Assembly (NCBI GenBank): GCA_039815415.1
Contig: JBCBZH010000166.1
Span: 1-9,505, forward strand
DNA: 9,505 nucleotides
Direction: 5' to 3'
Source of the DNA: JBCBZH01 sp039815415
GTDB taxonomy: Bacteria > Bacteroidota > Rhodothermia > Rhodothermales > Rubricoccaceae
Under the pieces are notes generated by a model. That model saw only the letters and a program-made list of their open reading frames with translations. It did no database searches and was not told the origin of the DNA. A program made the translations under genes and the position numbers. Below are positions 4,401 to 9,505 of the stretch, piece by piece; position 1 is the first letter of the stretch, and every line of letters begins with the position of its first letter.

Positions 4401-6969
4401 CGGCCGCGTCGATGACCACCGCGTCGCCCTCGGACACCAGCCCGGCAAGGATCTGCTCGGCCAGCCGGTTCGCCACCTGCCGCTGCAGCACCCGCTTCAG
4501 AGGCCGCGCGCCGAAGGCCGCGTCGAAGCCCTCGGACGCCAGCGCGTCCTTGGCCGCGTCCGTCAGCACCAGCTCGAGGCCGTGGTTCTTCTCGGCCATC
4601 TGGCGCGTCCGCGCGAACTGGATTTCCACGATCTGGCGGATCTGCTCCCGACCCAGCGGGCGGAAGATCACCGTTTCGTCGATCCGGTTAAGGAACTCGG
4701 GGCGGAGGTGCTGCTTGAGCTTCGCCATCAGGTCGGCGCGGATGCCTTCCATTTCAGCATCCGTCACCGGTCCGGCATCGAGACGCCGCGTGATGACCTC
4801 GGAGCCAAGGTTGGAGGTCATGATGACCAGCGTGTTGGTGAAGTCCACGGTGCGGCCCTTCGAGTCGGTCAGGCGCCCATCGTCGAGAACCTGGAGGAGG
4901 ATGTTGAACACCTCCGGGTGGGCCTTCTCGATCTCATCGAGCAGCACCACGCTGTATGGACGGCGGCGGACGGCCTCGGTGAGCTGCCCGCCCTCGTCGT
5001 AGCCCACGTAGCCGGGAGGCGCCCCGACGAGCCGTGAGACCGCGTGGCGCTCCTGGTACTCAGACATGTCGATGCGCACGAGGGCCGTCTCATCGTCGAA
5101 GAGCTGTTCTGCGAGAGCCTTCGCCAGCTCGGTCTTGCCCACGCCCGTGGAGCCGAGGAAGATGAACGATCCGAGCGGTCGCGACGCCTCCTGCAGTCCG
5201 GCGCGCGAGCGGCGGACCGCATTGGCGACGGCTTCCACAGCTTCATCCTGACCCACCACGCGCTTCTCTAGCTCGGCCTCCATTGTGAGCAGCTTGTGGC
5301 GCTCGGTCTCGAGCATCTTGGAGACCGGAATGCCAGTCGCACGGGAGACCACGTCAGCGATGTCCTCAGCGTCGACCTCCTCCTTGAGCATCGCTCCTGA
5401 GGCCTGCACCTCCTGGAGCCGCTCCGAGGCCTCGGTGATTTGCTCCTCGAGCTGAGGAATCTGGCCGTAGCGGATCTCGGCCACCTGCCCAAAATCCCCT
5501 TGGCGCTCCAGGTCGGCGGCCTCGGTCTTGAGCTGGTCGATATCAGCTTTGGCCTGCTTGATGGTCTGCACGAGGTCGCGCTCCTGCTCCCACCGCGCCG
5601 TCAGGCGGCCGCGCTCCTCCTCGAGGTCCGCCAGCTCGCGGGTGAGCTGCTCCACCTGGGCGTCGTCGTTCTCGCGCTTGACGGCCTCGCGGGCGATCTC
5701 GAGCTGGCGAATCTGGCGCTCGACGGCATCCAGCTCCTCGGGGCGGGAGTCGATCTCGAGACGCATCCGGCTGGCAGCCTCATCGATCAGGTCGATGGCT
5801 TTGTCGGGCAGGAAGCGGGAGGTGACATAGCGGTCTGACAGCTCGGCGGCGGCCACAATGGCGCCGTCGGTGATGCGGACGCCGTGGTGGACTTCGTAGC
5901 GGTCCTTGATGCCGCGAAGGATCGCGACGGTGTCCTCTACGCTGGGCTCGGCGACGAGCACCATCTGGAAGCGTCGCTCCAGTGCCTTGTCTTTTTCGAA
6001 GTACTTCTGGTACTCGTCGAGTGTGGTCGCGCCGATGGCTCGCAGTTCGCCGCGTGCGAGGGCGGGCTTGAGGATGTTGGCGGCATCCATCGCGCCCTCC
6101 CCGGCGCCCGCGCCCACGAGCGTGTGGATCTCATCGATGAACAGAATCACCTCACCGTCCGCATCGGTCACGTCCTTGACGACGGCCTTGAGCCGGTCCT
6201 CGAACTCGCCCCGGTACTTGGCTCCCGCGATGAGCGCGCCCATGTCCAGCGACAGGATCCGCTTGGACTTCAGGCCTTCCGGCACGTCGCCCTCCATGAT
6301 GCGGATGGCAAGTCCCTCGGCGATGGCCGTCTTGCCGACTCCGGGCTCACCGACCAGGACCGGGTTGTTCTTGGTGCGCCGTGAAAGGATCTGGAGCACG
6401 CGCCGGATCTCGTCGTCACGCCCGATGACGGGGTCGATCTTGCCCTTGCGCGCGGCTTCATTCAGGTCGCGGGCGTAGCGGTTGAGCGCGTCGTATTTGG
6501 ACTCGGCATACGGATCGGCCACACGCTGGCCGCCGCGCACGTCGCGCAGAACCGTCAGGAGGGCATCTTTGGTGACGCCTTGGCTCGTCAGCGCGTTGGC
6601 GATGCTGTCTGAGCCATCGGCGAGTGCCATCAGCAGATGCTCTGTGGCAACGTACTCGTCACCCAGGGCCTCGGCTTCCTTGAGCGCGGCGTCAAACGCT
6701 TTGTTCAGGTCCGTGCCGATGTACTGACCAGACACGCTCGCGCCGGTCACGGTGGGCAGTTTCTCAATGGCGCGGTCCGCCAGCGCGGAGAGCGTATCGG
6801 CATTGGCGCCGAGGCGGTCGAGCAGCGTCAGCACTAGCCCGCCTTCGTCCTGGAGGAAGGCCTTCAGGAGGTGCGCGGGCTCAATGCCCTGGTGGTTCTT
6901 GGATTGGGCGATCTCGAGGGCTTGCTGAACAGCCTCTTGCGCCTTGACGGTAAACTTCTGGAGGTTCAT
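4273..6969 (-). CDS. clpB: ATP-dependent disaggregase ClpB (Hsp100)
   Basis: ClpB is a cytoplasmic hexameric AAA+ unfoldase that threads aggregated proteins through its pore together with the DnaK system. The protein is 898 residues with all expected parts. The N-domain (1-145) opens MNLQKFTVKAQEAVQQALE. NBD1 has Walker A GEPGVGKT (207-214), Walker B ILFIDE (275-280), the pore loop KYRG (251-254) and Arg fingers in ERRF (331-334). The M-domain coiled coil spans about 405-530. NBD2 has Walker A GSTGVGKT (606-613), Walker B VVLLDE (674-679), pore loop GYVG (653-656), sensor-1 TSN (718-720), the Arg finger in FLNRID (759-764) and sensor-2 GARPLKR (820-826). It lacks the ClpP-binding loop expected of ClpA/ClpX, and its M-domain is full length, so ClpB is preferred over ClpC. 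The in-frame GTG at 6999 would add ten residues not seen in the family; the ATG at 6969 matches the usual N-terminus. No Shine-Dalgarno and no intact CIRCE operator were found upstream. The C-terminus carries about 30 extra residues ending GPMGEA, shared with the 3'-end repeat. Confidence 0.97.
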   Translation of the reverse strand: MNLQKFTVKAQEAVQQALEIAQSKNHQGIEPAHLLKAFLQDEGGLVLTLLDRLGANADTLSALADRAIEKLPTVTGASVSGQYIGTDLNKAFDAALKEAEALGDEYVATEHLLMALADGSDSIANALTSQGVTKDALLTVLRDVRGGQRVADPYAESKYDALNRYARDLNEAARKGKIDPVIGRDDEIRRVLQILSRRTKNNPVLVGEPGVGKTAIAEGLAIRIMEGDVPEGLKSKRILSLDMGALIAGAKYRGEFEDRLKAVVKDVTDADGEVILFIDEIHTLVGAGAGEGAMDAANILKPALARGELRAIGATTLDEYQKYFEKDKALERRFQMVLVAEPSVEDTVAILRGIKDRYEVHHGVRITDGAIVAAAELSDRYVTSRFLPDKAIDLIDEAASRMRLEIDSRPEELDAVERQIRQLEIAREAVKRENDDAQVEQLTRELADLEEERGRLTARWEQERDLVQTIKQAKADIDQLKTEAADLERQGDFGQVAEIRYGQIPQLEEQITEASERLQEVQASGAMLKEEVDAEDIADVVSRATGIPVSKMLETERHKLLTMEAELEKRVVGQDEAVEAVANAVRRSRAGLQEASRPLGSFIFLGSTGVGKTELAKALAEQLFDDETALVRIDMSEYQERHAVSRLVGAPPGYVGYDEGGQLTEAVRRRPYSVVLLDEIEKAHPEVFNILLQVLDDGRLTDSKGRTVDFTNTLVIMTSNLGSEVITRRLDAGPVTDAEMEGIRADLMAKLKQHLRPEFLNRIDETVIFRPLGREQIRQIVEIQFARTRQMAEKNHGLELVLTDAAKDALASEGFDAAFGARPLKRVLQRQVANRLAEQILAGLVSEGDAVVIDAAEGGGVTLETVPAGQPLPESASSSDARAPDEPGLELVGPMGEA

Positions 6970-7263
6970 TGGGGAGTCAGTGTCAGGCTGGCGGGGCACC
7001 CAGAGAACAGGGCCTGAATCGCCGCCAGCGCGTCAGGAATCGAGCTGGTGACCACGAGTGCGAACGCCGTGCCGGGGCGAATGGATCTGCCAGGATGACA
7101 TCCGTTATTGGCTCTCTTCTTCTGTCTCGTCGGGAACGGTGGCTTGACACCGGCACCAGGTAGATACGGGGGTTTAGGCCCGCCTCCTCTACTCGATACT
7201 CCGCCTGATCCCTGATCGGTGTTCGTGCCCTCCTTCTTTCGCCCATCATCTCGGTCTCCTTGG
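6970..7263. other. Divergent intergenic region between clpB and the histidine kinase
   Basis: This 294-bp gap should hold the promoters of both flanking genes. I found no intact CIRCE (HrcA) site. A plus-strand TTGACA at 7144-7149 is followed by TAGATA at 7161, but the 11-base spacing is too short for a standard sigma-70 promoter. The last ~50 bases before the kinase start are pyrimidine-rich (many CTT/TCC runs) with no Shine-Dalgarno. Short open frames crossing the gap look like non-coding shadows. Nothing else is recognisable. Confidence 0.5.
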
Positions 7264-9505
7264 ATGTCCAGCCCGCACTCCTGTGCGCGGCAGGCGGCGG
7301 AACTCAAGGCGCACCGGCTGATGATCCTATTGGGCGCGTTCGCGATTGTCGTGTTCTGGTTCCTCGACCGGATGAACGGACTCGTGTACGATGATCCGCT
7401 CATCTATCGGATTGCCATTGCTGGATACGCGCTTGCGGTCCTTGGGCTGACGTACGTGAGTGGCCCGTTTCGTCGGCACGTACGCCTTCTGACGACGACG
7501 TCGACGTGTGGCGTGAATGCCTTCTTTGCATGGACGGCAGCCAAGAACGGGTTGGACCCCTCATGGTCCACGGGGTTGTTGCTCGTGGCGGGCATGTCTG
7601 GGCTGGTCCTGGCTCTTTACGCTCGTGTTCAGCGCGAAGTCGTGTTCTGGATGGGCGCCCTTGTTGCGGCCGTCGTCGTTCCGGTATTGCTGACGCCGCC
7701 CCCTGTGGAGGGCCTTGAGCATCCAGTAGGCTCGTACATCGCAACCGTCGTTCTGCTGGTGATCGGGATTGGAGGTGCAGGCATCTTCCGCGTGCGCACC
7801 CTCGATGAGATGGAGGACCGCGAGATGCTCATGCGGACGATCATCAATGCCATTCCAGATCCCATCTTTGTGAACGATCGTGAGGGGCGCTGCATCCTTC
7901 GGAATGCCGCAGATGCCGAGATGATCGGGTACGATGATCCTGAAGAAACTCTGGGCCTGACCGTGTTTGATACGGTTCCAGACTGTCGGGCCCAGGAACT
8001 GTGGGATCTCGATCATCGCGTGATGGAGACCGGAGAGCCCATTCTCAACCGTGAGGAGCGCCTGGATCTCGGCGGGCACGAGCGCTGGGTCCTGACATCC
8101 AAGGTGCCTCTTCGAGATGGAGAGCATCAAGTGGTTGGCATGGTCGGAGTCCTTCGGGACATGACAGAGCATCGGGAGGCCGAGGTGGCTCTTCGGGAGA
8201 GCGAGGATCGGGTCCGGTCTGTCTTGGATGCCGCTCCCAATGCCATCCTGACGCTCGATGCCGAGGACCGAGTGCTCGATGCCAATCCCGCAGTTGAAGA
8301 GATTCTCGGAATTGCTCCGAGTGATCTCATTGGGCTCGGGTTGGCGGAGCACATCGTGCCTGAGCGGTTCCGCGAGCAGCATCGGGCCAAGCTGCGCCGT
8401 TATGTAGAGACGGGCGAGATCGGCTCGCTCCAGACCCGGCTTCAGCTTCCGGCTCTGCATGCAGACGGGACCGAGATTCCCACAGAGACCAGTTTCCGGC
8501 CTCTTCACCTCAGTTCTGGACGCGTGCTGTTCACGATGCACATCCGGGACATGCGAGCGCAGGTGGCTGCCGAGGCTGGGCTGATTGCCGCTCGAGAGGC
8601 ATCGGAGATCCAGCAACGGTTGCTCCGAACGGTCATCAATGCCATTCCCGACCAGATTTACGCCATTGATCTCGAGGGTAGAACGGTGGTTCGGAATCTC
8701 GCCAGCGCGAAACAGGCTGGATTCGAGATCCCGGAGGACACAGTCGGGAAGACGACCCTCGAGCTGATCGGAGGGGATACGGGGGAACGGATCTGGCGCT
8801 CTCAGATGGAGGCCCTTCGAACCGGCGACCCGGTTGTCAACCGAGAGGTTCGGATCCCACCCGATGGCAGGCCGCTGTCCTACCTCATCTCTCGGATCCC
8901 ACTGCGCGACGCAAATGGGCAGGTCACCGGGCTCGTGGGCGTGCTTCGCGATGAGACGGCACAGAAGGCGGCCGAGAAAGACCTTGTGGAGGCCAAGGAG
9001 GCGGCTGAAGCCGCCACCATGGCGAAATCCGAGTTCCTCGCCAACATGTCCCACGAGATCCGCACGCCCATGAATGGCGTGATCGGTATGACCTCACTGT
9101 TGATGGGCACGTCGTTGAACGCAGAGCAGCGTGACTTCGTGGAGACCATCCGGGCCTCCGGAGATGCGCTCCTGACCATCATCAATGACATCCTGGACTT
9201 CTCCAAGATCGAGGCCGGGATGCTCGACCTCGAGGAACATCCGTTCGACCTCCGCGAGGCCGTCGAGTCTGCGCTCGACCTTGTGGCGCAGGCTGCCGCC
9301 GACAAGCGCGTCGAGCTGGCTGACATCATCGAGGAGGGCGTTCCCTCCACGGTCATCGGCGACGTGACCCGTCTGCGACAGGTGCTGGTCAATCTGCTTT
9401 CCAACGCCGTCAAGTTCACCTCGGAGGGATCGGTGTGTGTGCGGGTCCATGCCAGTCCTTCGGATGCAGCGGCAGGGGCCCACGTGCAGCTCGCGTTCTC
9501 CGTGG
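7264..9505 (+). CDS. Membrane sensor histidine kinase with three PAS domains (cut at right edge)
   Basis: This is an open frame of 747 codons from the ATG at 7264 with no stop before the window ends. Membrane helices lie at about residues 18-35, 49-66, 80-93, 103-121, 127-144 and 158-176, giving an N-terminal six-helix module that is probably a membrane sensor or anchor. Three PAS domains follow: about 187-300 (RTIINAIPDPIFVNDREGR), 312-430 (VRSVLDAAPNAILTLDAEDR) and 453-565 (RTVINAIPDQIYAIDLEGR). A coiled linker (568-590) leads to the HisKA dimerisation domain, where His-597 in FLANMSHEIRTPMNG is the phospho-acceptor. The HATPase_c N-box RLRQVLVNLLSNAVKFT begins at 703. The window ends soon after, so the G-boxes and any receiver or HPt domain lie outside. 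The HisKA type (LLTIINDILDFSKIEAG) is common in hybrid kinases of the BarA kind, so receiver domains are likely but unseen. In-frame GTGs at 7219 and 7225 are alternative starts; a TGA at 7213 closes the frame. The signal sensed is unknown. Confidence 0.93.
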   Translation, partial: MSSPHSCARQAAELKAHRLMILLGAFAIVVFWFLDRMNGLVYDDPLIYRIAIAGYALAVLGLTYVSGPFRRHVRLLTTTSTCGVNAFFAWTAAKNGLDPSWSTGLLLVAGMSGLVLALYARVQREVVFWMGALVAAVVVPVLLTPPPVEGLEHPVGSYIATVVLLVIGIGGAGIFRVRTLDEMEDREMLMRTIINAIPDPIFVNDREGRCILRNAADAEMIGYDDPEETLGLTVFDTVPDCRAQELWDLDHRVMETGEPILNREERLDLGGHERWVLTSKVPLRDGEHQVVGMVGVLRDMTEHREAEVALRESEDRVRSVLDAAPNAILTLDAEDRVLDANPAVEEILGIAPSDLIGLGLAEHIVPERFREQHRAKLRRYVETGEIGSLQTRLQLPALHADGTEIPTETSFRPLHLSSGRVLFTMHIRDMRAQVAAEAGLIAAREASEIQQRLLRTVINAIPDQIYAIDLEGRTVVRNLASAKQAGFEIPEDTVGKTTLELIGGDTGERIWRSQMEALRTGDPVVNREVRIPPDGRPLSYLISRIPLRDANGQVTGLVGVLRDETAQKAAEKDLVEAKEAAEAATMAKSEFLANMSHEIRTPMNGVIGMTSLLMGTSLNAEQRDFVETIRASGDALLTIINDILDFSKIEAGMLDLEEHPFDLREAVESALDLVAQAAADKRVELADIIEEGVPSTVIGDVTRLRQVLVNLLSNAVKFTSEGSVCVRVHASPSDAAAGAHVQLAFSV

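Noticed and set aside
4165..5037. Plus-strand open frame of 290 codons starting inside the TPR-like gene
   Set aside because: It is antisense to clpB NBD2 with no recognisable domain and runs through the shared hairpin.
6969..6999. Upstream GTG start for clpB
   Set aside because: The extra ten residues do not match ClpB N-termini, while MNLQKFT at 6969 does.
7030..7065. Possible CIRCE (HrcA) operator upstream of clpB: GAGTGCGAA at about 7058
   Set aside because: Only one half resembles the motif; the partner half at the required 9-base distance does not match.
7144..7166. TTGACA and TAGATA as a sigma-70 promoter for the histidine kinase
   Set aside because: The spacer is 11 bases, far from the usual 16-18.
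6966..7403. Minus-strand open frame across the clpB/kinase gap
   Set aside because: It overlaps the start of the kinase and extends to the clpB start, with no domain and low-complexity composition.
7561..9054. Long minus-strand open frame of 497 codons
   Set aside because: It lies fully antisense to the histidine kinase, whose PAS, HisKA and N-box motifs are unmistakable. It arises from GC-rich codon bias and shows no domain.
1..9505. tRNA, rRNA, CRISPR array, transposase or integrase
   Set aside because: None was seen on either strand: no regularly spaced repeats and no mobile-element protein motifs. The only repeats are the three 3'-end copies described.

Overview
This is a GC-rich bacterial chromosomal window with six protein-coding genes. 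Four are complete and two run off the edges. Several traits suggest a Rhodothermia-type member of the Bacteroidota (for example near Rubricoccaceae). A winged-helix regulator is fused through one membrane helix to a TolB-type propeller. There is a small exported helical-repeat protein of a family I associate with flavobacteria and relatives. Most starts lack a Shine-Dalgarno sequence. The taxonomic placement is an inference; no rRNA or tRNA is present to confirm it.

Layout from left to right: (i) the 5' part of an exported FG-GAP repeat protein on the minus strand (1-232); (ii) a minus-strand membrane-anchored winged-helix/PD40-propeller protein (430-2595), followed by a hairpin at 328-359; (iii) a plus-strand exported SnoaL/DUF4440-like protein (2787-3335); (iv) a plus-strand exported TPR-like helical protein (3552-4223); (v) the disaggregase ClpB on the minus strand (4273-6969), convergent with (iv) and sharing a 14-bp-stem hairpin with it; (vi) a divergent plus-strand sensor histidine kinase with about six membrane helices, three PAS domains and a HisKA/HATPase core (from 7264), cut by the right edge. 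I see no operon linking these genes by function. The region looks like core genes (clpB, a sensor kinase) next to lineage-specific exported proteins.

The most unusual signal is a dispersed minus-strand repeat tied to gene 3' ends. The last codons of clpB encode a tail ending DEPGLELVGPMGEA-stop. The DNA just after the stop codon of the winged-helix/propeller gene, in the same reading frame, encodes LDEPEIELVGPVGEA-stop. A third, decayed copy (EKPEVEFAGAVGEM-stop) lies in the gap between the two plus-strand exported genes, and there the similarity to the clpB 3' end spans about 110 bp. The first two copies are followed within 6-7 bases by a strong hairpin. This could be a mobile or recombining 3'-end module, a remnant of insertion at the clpB 3' end, or a C-terminal peptide reached by stop-codon readthrough.
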